Assembly (NCBI RefSeq): GCF_004115085.1 | Contig: NZ_QXJP01000014.1 | Span: forward strand, 1-64,000 | Source: Longirhabdus pacifica | Lineage (GTDB): Bacteria; Bacillota; Bacilli; Paenibacillales; DSM-105158 | Length of the DNA: 64,000 nt | Reading direction: 5' to 3' | Part shown: positions 1 to 9,290 of the stretch, in pieces | How the letters are laid out: each line of letters starts with the position of its first letter | Position numbering within the stretch: position 1 is the first letter of the stretch | Notes under the pieces: model-generated | What the model was told of the DNA's origin: nothing | Databases searched by the model: none | Seen by the model: the letters and a program-made list of their open reading frames with translations, nothing else | Translations under genes and position numbers: made by a program

Positions 1-897
1 GAAGATGTAAACGTGCAAGATGAAGATGGAGATACACTACTAATGTTAGCGACTGGGAACGGACATATCGACATTGTTCGGGCATTAATTCATGCTAATG
101 CAAATGTAAACTTGAAAGGTGACGATGGATTCACCGCTCTTATGTTTGCAGCATCTGAAGGATATAACGATATTTTGCTGGCATTAATTCGTGCTAATGC
201 AAATGTAAACTTGAAAAGTGACAATGGATTCACCCCTCTTATGATTGCAGCTGTGAAAGGGAATAACGATATGGTGCAAGCATTAATTCATGCTAATGCA
301 GATGTGAATATGAGAAATAACGATGGATTGACCGCTCTTATGGTTGCAGCTATGAATGGTCATATCGATATAGTGAAGACATTAAGTCATGCTAATGCAG
401 ATGTGAATATGAAAGATAACGATGGATACACCGCTTTTATGCTAGCAGTATCTAAAGGACATATCGATATAGTGAAGACATTAAGTCATGCTAATGCAGA
501 TGTGAATATGAAAGGTAAAGATGGATACACCCCTCTTATATTTGCAGCTATAAATGGACATATCGATATGGTGAAGACATTAATTGATGCTAATGCAGAT
601 GTGAATATGAAGAATAACGATGAATACACCGCTCTTATGTTTACAGCTATAAAAGGATCTGTCGATATGATGAAGACATTAATTGATGCTAATGCAGATG
701 TGAATATGAAAAATGACAATGGATTCACCGCTCTTATGACTGCAACTATGCATGGGCATAAAGATACGGTTGAATTATTACTTCGAGCTAAAGCGGACGC
801 TTCATTGAGAACAAATAAGGGTAAAACAGCCTTAGACATTGCTAAAGAAAATGGACATGATGAACTGATTACACTCCTATCCAATGCAGGAATGTGA
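1..897 (+). CDS. Ankyrin-repeat protein, 5' end cut off by window
   Basis: The reading frame is open from base 1: codons before the GTG at 13 read E-D-V-N, the usual end of an ankyrin repeat, so the gene begins upstream of the window. About eight 33-residue ankyrin repeats are visible, with motifs such as GHIDIV, ALIHANADVN and G-TALM-AA. The C-terminus is a cap (ASLRTNKGKTALDIAKENGH) shared with the three following genes. Ankyrin repeats form a helical scaffold for protein binding; no catalytic domain is seen. It is the first visible member of a tandem family. The target is unknown, and the true start and any signal sequence lie outside the window. Confidence 0.9.
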   Translation, partial: EDVNVQDEDGDTLLMLATGNGHIDIVRALIHANANVNLKGDDGFTALMFAASEGYNDILLALIRANANVNLKSDNGFTPLMIAAVKGNNDMVQALIHANADVNMRNNDGLTALMVAAMNGHIDIVKTLSHANADVNMKDNDGYTAFMLAVSKGHIDIVKTLSHANADVNMKGKDGYTPLIFAAINGHIDMVKTLIDANADVNMKNNDEYTALMFTAIKGSVDMMKTLIDANADVNMKNDNGFTALMTATMHGHKDTVELLLRAKADASLRTNKGKTALDIAKENGHDELITLLSNAGM

Positions 898-919
898 AAA
901 AAAGCTAGTGGAGCGTTAA

Positions 920-1100
920 AATCCAAGCATCACACTCATTTGAACTAACTCGCTAGGCATATATTTTATAATGAAAACAAAGATGTTCAGTAAATATGAA
1001 TATGACCATCTAGTATGTACTACTGATTCACTATGACATGATAAAAAAACATTTATTAACTATTTATATGTTTTACTATAAAAAAATTCGAGGTGTTGAA
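920..1100 (+). promoter_or_regulatory. Upstream region shared by the ankyrin genes, copy 1
   Basis: This spacer closely resembles the one before the next ankyrin gene (3280-3454), and its right part resembles 4845-4945. Conserved pieces include ACACTCATTTG, ATATTTTATA, CTATGACATGATAAAAAAAC and GAGGTGTTGAAATG. A possible sigma-A promoter is TTGAAC (940-945) with TATTTT (962-967) at 16-bp spacing; the equivalent in copy 2 is TTGTAC with TATTTT at the same spacing. The GAGGTG ribosome site sits 5 nt before ATG 1101. Promoter assignment is inference; the duplication is plain in the sequence. Confidence 0.5.
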
Positions 1101-3257
1101 ATGAACAAGCCCACATTAGACCTATTTCAAGCAGCAGGTGAAGGACACTACGATATTGTACAAACATACATCCATACACAGGGAGATGTGAATGTAAGAG
1201 ACAATGAAGGAGTTACTGCGCTTATGATAGCCGTTGACGATGAACATACAGAAATAGTGCAGGCTTTAATAGACGCTAACGCAGATGTCAACGTAAGAGA
1301 TAATGAAGGAGTTACTGCGCTTATGATAGCCGTTGAAAATGAAGATACAGATATGGTGCAGACTTTAATAGACGCTAACGCAGATGTCAATGTAAGAGAT
1401 GAAGAAGGAGTTACAGCACTTTTGAAAGCAGCTGATGGAGGTGATATTGATATTGTACAGACTTTAATTGACTCAAAGGCAGGTCTCAATGTACAAAATA
1501 TTCATGATGAAAATACACCACTTATGGCAGCAGTCCAAGGAAGCCACATGGATTGCGTTCAGGCTTTAATAGATGCAGGGGCAGATTTAAATATACAAGC
1601 CGATGATAAATGTACAGCACTTATGCTAGCCGTTTACTTTAATTTAACTGATTGTGTTAAAACTTTACTAGACGCAAAGGCGGACACTTCACTGAAAACG
1701 AATGCAGGCCAAACAGCTTTAGACATTGCTAAAGAAAAAGGAAACGATGAAATGATTACATTGCTGTCCAATGCAGGGGCAGAGGGAAATGAACTCACAC
1801 CACTCATGCTTGCAGCGGATAAAGGGGATAGCGATACTGTAAAAGCTTTAATCCATGCCAAGGAAGATGTAAGTGTAAGTGATAACCTTGGACAAACAGC
1901 ACTTCACAAAGCTGCTAATAATGGACATGCTCATATTGTAAAAGCTTTAATCCATGCCAACGCAGATGTAAATGTAAAGGATAACTCTAGCTGTACAGCG
2001 CTTATAAAAGCTGCTTATGAAGGACATACAAACACTATACAGGCTTTAATCGATGAGGAAGCGGATGTAAATGCACATAATAAGCATAGGCAAACAGCCC
2101 TTATTCTAGCAGCGGATGAAGGACATACCGATATTGTAAAAGCTTTAATACTTGCAAATACAGATTTAAATACAAAGGATACATATCATTGTACAGCGCT
2201 TATGTATGCTGCTAAAAATGGATATGCAGATATTTTAAAAGCACTCATCAATGCGGGGGCAGACTTAAATGTTCAAGATTTACTTCAAGAAACAGCGCTT
2301 ATGTCAGCGGCATACAACGGACATGGAGATTGTGTTGAGGCTTTATTACATGCCAAAGCGGACACTTCATTAAAAACGGAAAATGGACGTACAGCTTTAG
2401 ACCGTGCTAAAGAAGAAGGAAATGATAAAATGATTACATTGTTATCCAATGCAGGGGCAGAGGAAAATATACTCACAGCACTCATGCTTGCAGCGGATAA
2501 AGGTGATAGCAATACTGTAAAAGCTTTGATACATGCCAAGGAAGATGTAAATGCAAGTGATAACCTTGGACAAACAGCACTTCACAAAGCTGCTAATAAT
2601 GAACATGAGGGTATTGTACAAACATTAATCTATGCGAACGCAGATGTAAATGTAAAGGATAACCACTATCAATATACAGCGCTTATGCTAGCGGCTAAAT
2701 GGGTTCAACCAGGTATGGTGAAGGCTTTAATTGATGCAAAAGCGGATGTAAATGTACAAGATGCAGAGAAATACACAGCGCTTATGCATGCAGTTGATCA
2801 ACGTTCCTTTGGAAGGCTAGAAACAGAAACTGTAAGGACTTTAATACGTGCTAATGCGGATGTAAACATGCAAAATAAAGATAAATACACAGCACTTATC
2901 ATTGCAACTATCGCAGGAAATACAAACATTGTACAGACTTTAATTGATGCTAAAGCGGACGTAGATGTGCAAGATGTGGACAAATATACAGCGCTTATAT
3001 TTGCGACGAACAGTGGTGATATAGATACTGTACAGGCTTTAATTAATGCTAAAGCGAACGTAAATCTGCAAAATGAAAATGGATTTAGCGCTCTTCACTA
3101 TGCAACTTTTTTTGGCTACAGAGATATTGTTACATCATTACTGTCTGCTAAAGCGGACACTTCGTTGAAAACAGATGGTGGAGAAACAGCTTTAGACATA
3201 GCTAAAAGTATAGAAAATGATGAAATGATTACACTTCTAGCCAATGCAGAAATGTAA
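1101..3257 (+). CDS. Long ankyrin-repeat protein (718 aa), three modules
   Basis: The start is placed at ATG 1101, not the in-frame ATG at 1038. GAGGTG lies 5 nt upstream, and the protein then begins MNKPTLDLFQAAGEGHYD exactly like the next paralogue. About 21 ankyrin repeats fill the chain. Three copies of a capping segment (TALD-AKE-x-x-D-x-MITLLSNAG) occur, near residues 225, 455 and at the end, so the protein looks like three smaller ankyrin genes joined in frame; segments after each internal cap restart with LT-LMLAADKGDS. There is no signal peptide or membrane segment, so it is probably cytoplasmic unless exported by another route. The partner is unknown. Confidence 0.88.
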   Translation: MNKPTLDLFQAAGEGHYDIVQTYIHTQGDVNVRDNEGVTALMIAVDDEHTEIVQALIDANADVNVRDNEGVTALMIAVENEDTDMVQTLIDANADVNVRDEEGVTALLKAADGGDIDIVQTLIDSKAGLNVQNIHDENTPLMAAVQGSHMDCVQALIDAGADLNIQADDKCTALMLAVYFNLTDCVKTLLDAKADTSLKTNAGQTALDIAKEKGNDEMITLLSNAGAEGNELTPLMLAADKGDSDTVKALIHAKEDVSVSDNLGQTALHKAANNGHAHIVKALIHANADVNVKDNSSCTALIKAAYEGHTNTIQALIDEEADVNAHNKHRQTALILAADEGHTDIVKALILANTDLNTKDTYHCTALMYAAKNGYADILKALINAGADLNVQDLLQETALMSAAYNGHGDCVEALLHAKADTSLKTENGRTALDRAKEEGNDKMITLLSNAGAEENILTALMLAADKGDSNTVKALIHAKEDVNASDNLGQTALHKAANNEHEGIVQTLIYANADVNVKDNHYQYTALMLAAKWVQPGMVKALIDAKADVNVQDAEKYTALMHAVDQRSFGRLETETVRTLIRANADVNMQNKDKYTALIIATIAGNTNIVQTLIDAKADVDVQDVDKYTALIFATNSGDIDTVQALINAKANVNLQNENGFSALHYATFFGYRDIVTSLLSAKADTSLKTDGGETALDIAKSIENDEMITLLANAEM

Positions 3258-3279
3258 AAAGAAGCTAGTGGATTGTTGA

Positions 3280-3454
3280 ACTATAGTATCACACTCATTT
3301 GTACTAACTTGATAGGCGTATATTTTATAGTTAAGACAAAGATCTTTCAGTAAACATGCCTATCTAGTATGTACTTCTGAATTACTATGACATGATAAAA
3401 AAACCATTTATTAACTTTTATATGTTTTACTAAATTTTAATTCGAGGTGTTGAA
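3280..3454 (+). promoter_or_regulatory. Upstream region shared by the ankyrin genes, copy 2
   Basis: This is a near duplicate of 920-1100. It contains ACACTCATTTG, TATATTTTATAG, CTATGACATGATAAAAAAAC and the GAGGTGTTGAA ribosome site 5 nt before ATG 3455. It was evidently copied together with the gene. It may carry the promoter; no operator palindrome stands out. Confidence 0.5.
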
Positions 3455-4831
3455 ATGAATAAGCCCACATTAGACCTATTTCAAGCAGCAGGTGAAGGAC
3501 ACTACGATACTGTACAAACGTACATCCATACACAGGGAGATGTGAATGTAAAAAATGAAGATGGAGAATCACTTCTTATGTTAGCGACGGAGAACGGACA
3601 TATCGATATGGTGCGGGCATTCATTCATGCTAATGCAAATGTAAACTTGAAAGATAACGATGGATTCACCGCTCTTATGTTAGCAGCGATGGAAGGACAT
3701 ATCGATATGGTGCAGGCTTTCATTGATGCTAATGCAGATCTCAATGTACAAAATGACTATGGATTCACCGCTCTGATGGTTGCAGCATCTGAAGAACATA
3801 TCGATATGGTGCAGGCATTCATTCATGCTAAAGCGGATGTAAATATGCAAAATTACGATAAATACACTGCTCTCATGCTAGCAGTAGATAAAGGACATAT
3901 CGATATGGTGCAAGCATTCATTCATGCTAATGCAGATGTCAATGTGCAGAATATGGATGGAGAGACCGCTCTTATGTTAGCAGCTACGGAAGGATATACC
4001 GATATGGTGCGGGCTTTCATTCATGCTAATGCAAATGTAAACTTGAGAAATGATGATGGATTCACCGCTCTTATGATTGCAGCAGCTAAAGGACATCAGG
4101 ATATAGTGCAGGCTTTAATTGATGCTAATGCAAGTGTCGATATCAAAAGTAACCGTGAATACACCGCCCTTATGATTGCAGCTCTATATGGACATATCGA
4201 TATGGTGCGGGAACTCATTCAAGCTAATGCAGATATAAATATAAAAGATAACCGCGGATACACCGCTCTTATGATTGCAGCAGGTGAAGGACATAACGAT
4301 ATCGTGCAGGCATTTATTCATGCTAATGCAGATGTCAATGTGCAAGATAAGCATGGAGAGACCGCTCTTATCCTAGCAGCTAAGAAAGGGCATATCGATA
4401 TAGTGCAGGCACTCATTCAAGCTAATGCAGATGTTGAATTGAAAATGGACGATGGATACACCGCTCTTATGCTTGCAGCTATGGCAGGGCATATCGATAT
4501 GGTGCAGGCATTCATTCATGCTAATGCAGATGTTGAATTGAAAACGGACCATGGATACACCGCTCTTATTATTGCAGCAGGTGAAGGACATAAAGATATT
4601 ATGATGGCATTAATTCGTGCTAAAGCGGATGTAAATATGAAAGATAACAATGGACGCACGGGTCTTATGTTTGCAGCTATGAGAGGACATAAAGATATGG
4701 TTGAATTATTACTTGAAGCTAAAGCAGACGCTTCATTGAAAACAAATGCTGGTGAAACAGCCTTAGACATTGCTAAAGAAAATGGACATAAAGATATTGT
4801 TACATTGTTAAAACAAAAATTAAAAAGCTAG
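3455..4831 (+). CDS. Ankyrin-repeat protein (458 aa), single module
   Basis: This protein has about 13 ankyrin repeats of 33 residues, very regular, with GHIDMVQAFIHANADV and TALMLAA motifs. It opens with MNKPTLDLFQAAGEGHYD, as the preceding gene does, and closes with the common cap (TALDIAKENGHKDIVTLLKQ). It has a strong GAGGTG ribosome site. There is no signal peptide and no membrane segment. As the shortest complete member it shows the basic unit of the family: start peptide, run of repeats, cap. The DNA repeats are so alike that recombination between them is likely. The function is protein binding by fold; the partner is unknown. Confidence 0.9.
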   Translation: MNKPTLDLFQAAGEGHYDTVQTYIHTQGDVNVKNEDGESLLMLATENGHIDMVRAFIHANANVNLKDNDGFTALMLAAMEGHIDMVQAFIDANADLNVQNDYGFTALMVAASEEHIDMVQAFIHAKADVNMQNYDKYTALMLAVDKGHIDMVQAFIHANADVNVQNMDGETALMLAATEGYTDMVRAFIHANANVNLRNDDGFTALMIAAAKGHQDIVQALIDANASVDIKSNREYTALMIAALYGHIDMVRELIQANADINIKDNRGYTALMIAAGEGHNDIVQAFIHANADVNVQDKHGETALILAAKKGHIDIVQALIQANADVELKMDDGYTALMLAAMAGHIDMVQAFIHANADVELKTDHGYTALIIAAGEGHKDIMMALIRAKADVNMKDNNGRTGLMFAAMRGHKDMVELLLEAKADASLKTNAGETALDIAKENGHKDIVTLLKQKLKS

Positions 4832-4844
4832 TGAATCGATCCAA

Positions 4845-4945
4845 CATACCCATCTCATGTGTGGTTCTGATTCACTATGACATGATAAAAAAACATTTAT
4901 TACTTACTTTTTCTATATTTTATTTATATATATTGAGGTGTTGAA
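4845..4945 (+). promoter_or_regulatory. Upstream region shared by the ankyrin genes, copy 3
   Basis: The block CACTATGACATGATAAAAAAAC and the ribosome site GAGGTGTTGAA, 5 nt before ATG 4946, are kept from the two earlier copies. The left part of the copy is missing. Confidence 0.45.
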
Positions 4946-7900
4946 ATGCACAGGGAAGAAGACAACAGTGAATTAACACTTATCGTTCTTTTGTACATTC
5001 ATTCTTTAATGTTCGCAACGTTTTTCTATGAAACAGCATTTTATATCCAGAATGTGGAGTTTCGATTATCTACTATTCTATTTAGTATCAACACTGCTAT
5101 TTTTATATATGCAATAGTTCGATGGGCTCGAATGAAAAAGAGAGACTACCTACTTCTGGCATCTACAAAAGGTCATCCTATCTATATAGTACGAAAGTTC
5201 ATGTATACAAAAGCAGATTTAAATGTGAAAAATGAAAAAGGAAAGACACCTCTTATGCTAGCGTCTGTGAACGGACATACCGATTTTGTTCAGGCTTTAA
5301 TAAACGCTCAAGCAGATTTAAATACAAAGGATAACTCTAACTGTACAGCGCTTATGTTAGCAGCTTATGAAGGACATACCGATATTGTAAAAGCACTAAT
5401 GGATGCTGAAGCAGACTTAAATGTACAAAGTTCATTAAAAAGAACAAGAAGTACAGCGCTTATGCTAGCAGCTACTGAAGGACATACCGATATTGTAAAA
5501 GCACTAGTGGATGCTGGGGCAGACTTAAATGTACAAAGTTCATCAAGAAGAACAAGAAGTACAGCGCTTATGCTAGCAGCTACTGAAGGACATACCGATA
5601 TTGTAAAAGCACTAATTGATGCTGGGGCAGACTTAAATGTACAAAGTTCATCAAAAAGAACAGCGCTTATGCTAGCAGCCAATGAAGGACATACCGATAT
5701 TGTAGAAGCGCTAATTGATGCTGGAGCAGACTTAAATGTGCAAAGTTCATCAAAAAGAACAGCGCTTATGCTAGCAGCCAATGAAGGACATACCGATATT
5801 GTAGAAGCGCTAATTGATGCTGGAGCAGACTTAAATGTGCAAAGTTCATCAAAAAGAACAGCGCTTATGTCAACGGCGTGTAACGGGCATAGAGATTGTG
5901 TCGAGGCGCTAATACGTGCTAAAGCGGACACATCGTTGAAAACGGATAATGGAGAGACAGCTTTAGACCTTGCTAAAGAAAAAGAACATCAGGACGTTAT
6001 TACATTGTTATCTAATGCAGGAGCAGAAGAAAATATACTCACAGCGCTCATGATAGCAGCTGGTAAAGGAGATAGCGATACTGTAAAAGCTTTAATACAT
6101 GCCAAGGAAGATGTAAATGTAAGAGATAGCATCGGGCAAACGGCACTTCATCAAGCTGCTAAAAAAGGACATGAGAATATTGTACAGGCTTTAATTCATG
6201 AAAACGCGAATGTAAATGTACAGGATTACCATCGTCAATATACACCGCTCATGTTAGCAGTTGAAAATGAAGACAACAATATTGTGCAGACTTTAGCTCA
6301 TGCAAAAGCAGATTTAAATGTAAAAAATTCACGTAAAAAAACAGCGCTTATGTTAGCAGTTTTTGAAGGACATACCGATATTGTAAAAGCACTAATTGAT
6401 GCTGGGGCAGACTTAAATGTTCAAGATGTACTTCAAGAAACAGCGCTTATGTTAGCAGTTTTTGAAGGACATACCGATATTGTAAAAGCACTAATTGATG
6501 CTGGGGCAGACTTAAATGTACAATCTAATTATAGAGAAACAGCGCTTATGTTAGCAGCTAAGAGGGGATATATAGATTGTGCTGAGGCTTTAATACGTGC
6601 TAACGCAGACACTTCGTTGAAAAACTATAAAGAACATACAGCTTTAGACCTTGCTAAAGAAAATGAACATAAGGACATTATTACATTGTTATCTAATGCA
6701 GGAGCAGAGGAAAATATACTCACAGCGCTCATGATAGCAGCTGATAAAGGAGATATTCATACTGTAAAAACTTTAATCAATGCGAAGGAAGATGTAAATG
6801 TAACGGATAACTATGGACAAACGGCACTTTACAAAGCTGCTAAAAAAGGACATGAGAATATTGTACAGGCTCTAATTCATGAAAACGCAGATGTAAATGT
6901 ACAGGATTACCACCGTCAATATACACCGCTCATGTTAGCAGTTGAAAATGGAGACAACAATATTGTGCAGACTTTAGCTCATGCAAAAGCAGATTTAAAT
7001 GTGAAAAATAAAATGGGAGACACCGCGCTTTATGTAGCCATACTTGCAGGACATACCGATATTGTACAAGCTTTAATTGATGCAGGGACAGACTTAGATG
7101 AAGAAAGTATATTGAGAGAACCAGCGCTTATGTTAGCAGCTGATAAAGGATATACCAACATTCTAAAGTTACTAATCGATGCGGGAGCAGACATAAATGA
7201 ACAACAATGGAAATCTGAAAAAACAGCGCTTATGACAGCAGCATGTAACGGGCACATAGATTGTGTTGAGGCTTTAATACGTGCTAGAGCAGACACATCG
7301 CTAGAAAACAAAGATGGAGATACAGCTTTAGACCTTGCCAAGAAATTCTCACGTGATGAAATCATTAGATTGTTATACTTTGCAGGAGCAGAAGAAAATA
7401 AACTCACACCACTCATGATAGCAGCTGACAGAGGACAGATCCAAACTGTAAAAGCTTTAATCAATGCCAGGGAGGATGTAAATGTAACGGATAATCATGG
7501 ACAAACGGCACTTCACAAAGCTGCTAATAATGGACATGCGGATATTGTCGAAATATTGATACATGGGAACGCAGATGTCAATGTAAAAGATAACCATCGT
7601 CAATACACAGCGCTTATATTTGCAGTTAAAAATAAACACACAGATGTTGTGAAGACTTTAATTCATGCTAATGCAGATGTCAATGTAAAAGATAACTATA
7701 ACTACACCATGCTTATGCTAGCAGTTGAAAATTGGCACACAGATGTTGTGAAGGCTCTAATTGATGCAGATGCAGATGTCAATGTAAAAAATAAAAACAA
7801 CCAAAATGCTCTTATAATGGCAGTTAACCTAGGACTCACCGATATTGTGAAGGCATTAGTTGATGCTAATGCAGATGTAAACCAATATGATATATCTCAC

Positions 7901-8650
7901 GAAACAGCTCTTACATATGCAGCTTCCAAAGGTCATACTGAAATTGTTGTAATTCTATTGGCTGCTAAAGCGGACACTTCATTGAAAACGTATGGAGGTC
8001 AAACAGCCTTAGACCTTGCTAAAGAAAATGAACATAAGGACATTATTACATTGTTATCCAATGCAGGAGCAGAAGAAAATATACTTACAGCACTCATGAT
8101 AGCAGCTGGTAAAGGAGATATTCATACTGTAAAAGCTTTAATCGATATCAAGGAGGATGTAAATGTAAGAGACAGCCTTGGACAAACGGCACTTCACAGA
8201 GCTGCAAATAGAGGACATAAGGCTATTGTACAGGCATTAATTCATGGAAATGCAGATATAAATGCAAAAGACCACCACATTGGAAGTACACCACTTATGC
8301 TAGCGGTTGAAGAGGGGCATATCCATATTGTGTGGGATTTAATTCTTGCTAATGCAGATGTGAATTTGAAAGATAAAGATGGAGACACCTCTCTTATGAT
8401 AGCGGTATATGAAGAGTATACAGATAGTGTTCAGGCTTTAATACGTGCAGGGGCAAATGTAAATGTGAAAAATGAAAAAGGGAATAGCGCTCTTCACAGT
8501 GCAGCTTTCCAAGGTCATACTGAAATTGTTGGAATCTTACTTGACGCTAAAGCGGACACTTCGTTGAAAACAAACGCGGGTGAAACAGCACTAGACATTG
8601 CTAGAAAAAAAGGAGATGCACCTACAGTCACATTGTTAGAAAAAAATTAA
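4946..8650 (+). CDS. Giant membrane-anchored ankyrin-repeat protein (1234 aa)
   Basis: The start ATG has GAGGTG 5 nt upstream. The first 70 residues differ from the paralogues. Two hydrophobic helices (about residues 12-32, LTLIVLLYIHSLMFATFF, and 40-60, STILFSINTAIFIYAIV) are followed by the basic stretch RWARMKKRD, predicting a membrane hairpin with the repeats on the cytoplasmic side by the positive-inside rule. About 35 ankyrin repeats follow. Five capping segments (TALDLAKE...LLSNAGAEEN) divide the chain into modules like those of the smaller genes. Two adjacent repeats are identical at DNA level (5660-5857). Function is not known beyond a binding scaffold. Confidence 0.9.
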   Translation: MHREEDNSELTLIVLLYIHSLMFATFFYETAFYIQNVEFRLSTILFSINTAIFIYAIVRWARMKKRDYLLLASTKGHPIYIVRKFMYTKADLNVKNEKGKTPLMLASVNGHTDFVQALINAQADLNTKDNSNCTALMLAAYEGHTDIVKALMDAEADLNVQSSLKRTRSTALMLAATEGHTDIVKALVDAGADLNVQSSSRRTRSTALMLAATEGHTDIVKALIDAGADLNVQSSSKRTALMLAANEGHTDIVEALIDAGADLNVQSSSKRTALMLAANEGHTDIVEALIDAGADLNVQSSSKRTALMSTACNGHRDCVEALIRAKADTSLKTDNGETALDLAKEKEHQDVITLLSNAGAEENILTALMIAAGKGDSDTVKALIHAKEDVNVRDSIGQTALHQAAKKGHENIVQALIHENANVNVQDYHRQYTPLMLAVENEDNNIVQTLAHAKADLNVKNSRKKTALMLAVFEGHTDIVKALIDAGADLNVQDVLQETALMLAVFEGHTDIVKALIDAGADLNVQSNYRETALMLAAKRGYIDCAEALIRANADTSLKNYKEHTALDLAKENEHKDIITLLSNAGAEENILTALMIAADKGDIHTVKTLINAKEDVNVTDNYGQTALYKAAKKGHENIVQALIHENADVNVQDYHRQYTPLMLAVENGDNNIVQTLAHAKADLNVKNKMGDTALYVAILAGHTDIVQALIDAGTDLDEESILREPALMLAADKGYTNILKLLIDAGADINEQQWKSEKTALMTAACNGHIDCVEALIRARADTSLENKDGDTALDLAKKFSRDEIIRLLYFAGAEENKLTPLMIAADRGQIQTVKALINAREDVNVTDNHGQTALHKAANNGHADIVEILIHGNADVNVKDNHRQYTALIFAVKNKHTDVVKTLIHANADVNVKDNYNYTMLMLAVENWHTDVVKALIDADADVNVKNKNNQNALIMAVNLGLTDIVKALVDANADVNQYDISHETALTYAASKGHTEIVVILLAAKADTSLKTYGGQTALDLAKENEHKDIITLLSNAGAEENILTALMIAAGKGDIHTVKALIDIKEDVNVRDSLGQTALHRAANRGHKAIVQALIHGNADINAKDHHIGSTPLMLAVEEGHIHIVWDLILANADVNLKDKDGDTSLMIAVYEEYTDSVQALIRAGANVNVKNEKGNSALHSAAFQGHTEIVGILLDAKADTSLKTNAGETALDIARKKGDAPTVTLLEKN
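5660..5857 (+). repeat. Exact 99-bp tandem duplication inside the ankyrin gene
   Basis: Bases 5660-5758 and 5759-5857 read the same, both running from ACAGCGCTTATGCTAGCAGC to TCATCAAAAAGA. The period of 99 bp equals one 33-residue ankyrin repeat, so the duplication keeps the frame. Exact identity at third codon positions marks it as recent. Confidence 0.9.
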
Positions 8651-8712
8651 AAAAGCTAGTGTAACGAATAAAATCTTAAAAAAACTGTTGAAGCGTTCAT
8701 CTTTTACTGAAG

Positions 8713-8732
8713 AGGAGGAGTTTTCTCCTCTT
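8713..8732. terminator. Hairpin after the ankyrin cluster
   Basis: GGAGGAG, TTTT and CTCCTC form a tight stem of about 8 bp with a TTTT loop. A clear T-run is lacking on either side, so terminator strength is doubtful. It lies between the rightward ankyrin genes and the leftward operon 8847-10166. Confidence 0.4.
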
Positions 8733-8846
8733 AAAAATATCTAAACCTACTATCCCATTCACTAGCAAAACAATAGCAAGCACATTTTATTGTATCTATT
8801 ACAGATTAATACATCAAATACATTATGTATTGTATTTACTCAACCC

Positions 8847-9020
8847 CTATCTCCCCATTGCTTCTAGAATAAACGTTACTAACAAAAATATTGAAGATAT
8901 GGAGCCCAAAATTATACTAAGTATAAGAGAAAATTTTCTATACTTCCCAGTTATAATGGCTATAAAGGCAAGAACCACACATATATAACATAAGATGAGC
9001 ATTGTTGTGAATATAATCAA
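8847..9020 (-). CDS. Very small two-helix membrane protein (57 aa), TTG start
   Basis: This reading frame is too short for usual gene calling. It starts at TTG 9020 with GGAGG 7 nt upstream and runs to TAG. The peptide begins MIIFTTMLILCYICVVLAFI and has a second hydrophobic stretch (SLILSIILGSISSIFLLVTF), with the basic turn GKYRK between them. It follows the 55-aa gene 9074-9241 by 53 nt, and both follow the secreted protein gene, suggesting one operon. The two small proteins share size and topology but not obvious sequence. Holin-like, immunity or membrane-stress roles are possible; none can be shown. Confidence 0.6.
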   Translation of the reverse strand: MIIFTTMLILCYICVVLAFIAIITGKYRKFSLILSIILGSISSIFLLVTFILEAMGR

Positions 9021-9073
9021 TGAAGTACCTCCATTTATGTGGCTGTAAACTCAATCTAAATATCGTTGTAATG

Positions 9074-9241
9074 TTAGCTACTCTTCTTTTTTTCAAAATA
9101 AATGGCTAATAATATTCCAATTATGATGGATTGATAAATCAAAATTGTTTCAATTTCAAAAAAAGACATGTCATACATACCGAATACAAATGCAAGAACA
9201 TAATTAGCTACAATAGCTGACAAAATATAAAATAACAACAC
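9074..9241 (-). CDS. Very small two-helix membrane protein (55 aa), GTG start
   Basis: The longer open frame (from 9337) would overlap the upstream gene. The start is placed at GTG 9241 because a purine-rich ribosome site (GGGGGGAAGGGG) lies directly upstream. The peptide has two hydrophobic segments (LLFYILSAIVANYVLAFVFG and ILIYQSIIIGILLAIYF) and a basic tail EKKKSS. It begins 49 nt after the stop of the secreted protein gene 9291-10166 and is followed by another protein of the same layout, so the three probably share a transcript. No family was recognised. Confidence 0.6.
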   Translation of the reverse strand: MLLFYILSAIVANYVLAFVFGMYDMSFFEIETILIYQSIIIGILLAIYFEKKKSS

Positions 9242-9290
9242 GACCCCTTCCCCCCTTTCACAAATAAAATTATAAATAAATTGAAAAATG

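Noticed and set aside
13-897. GTG at 13 as the start of the first ankyrin gene
   Set aside because: The frame is open upstream to base 1 and reads an ankyrin repeat; the gene is simply cut by the window.
486-7464. Many serine/alanine-rich open frames on the minus strand across the ankyrin genes
   Set aside because: They are shadows of the repetitive coding strand, lacking ribosome sites and following the 99-bp period.
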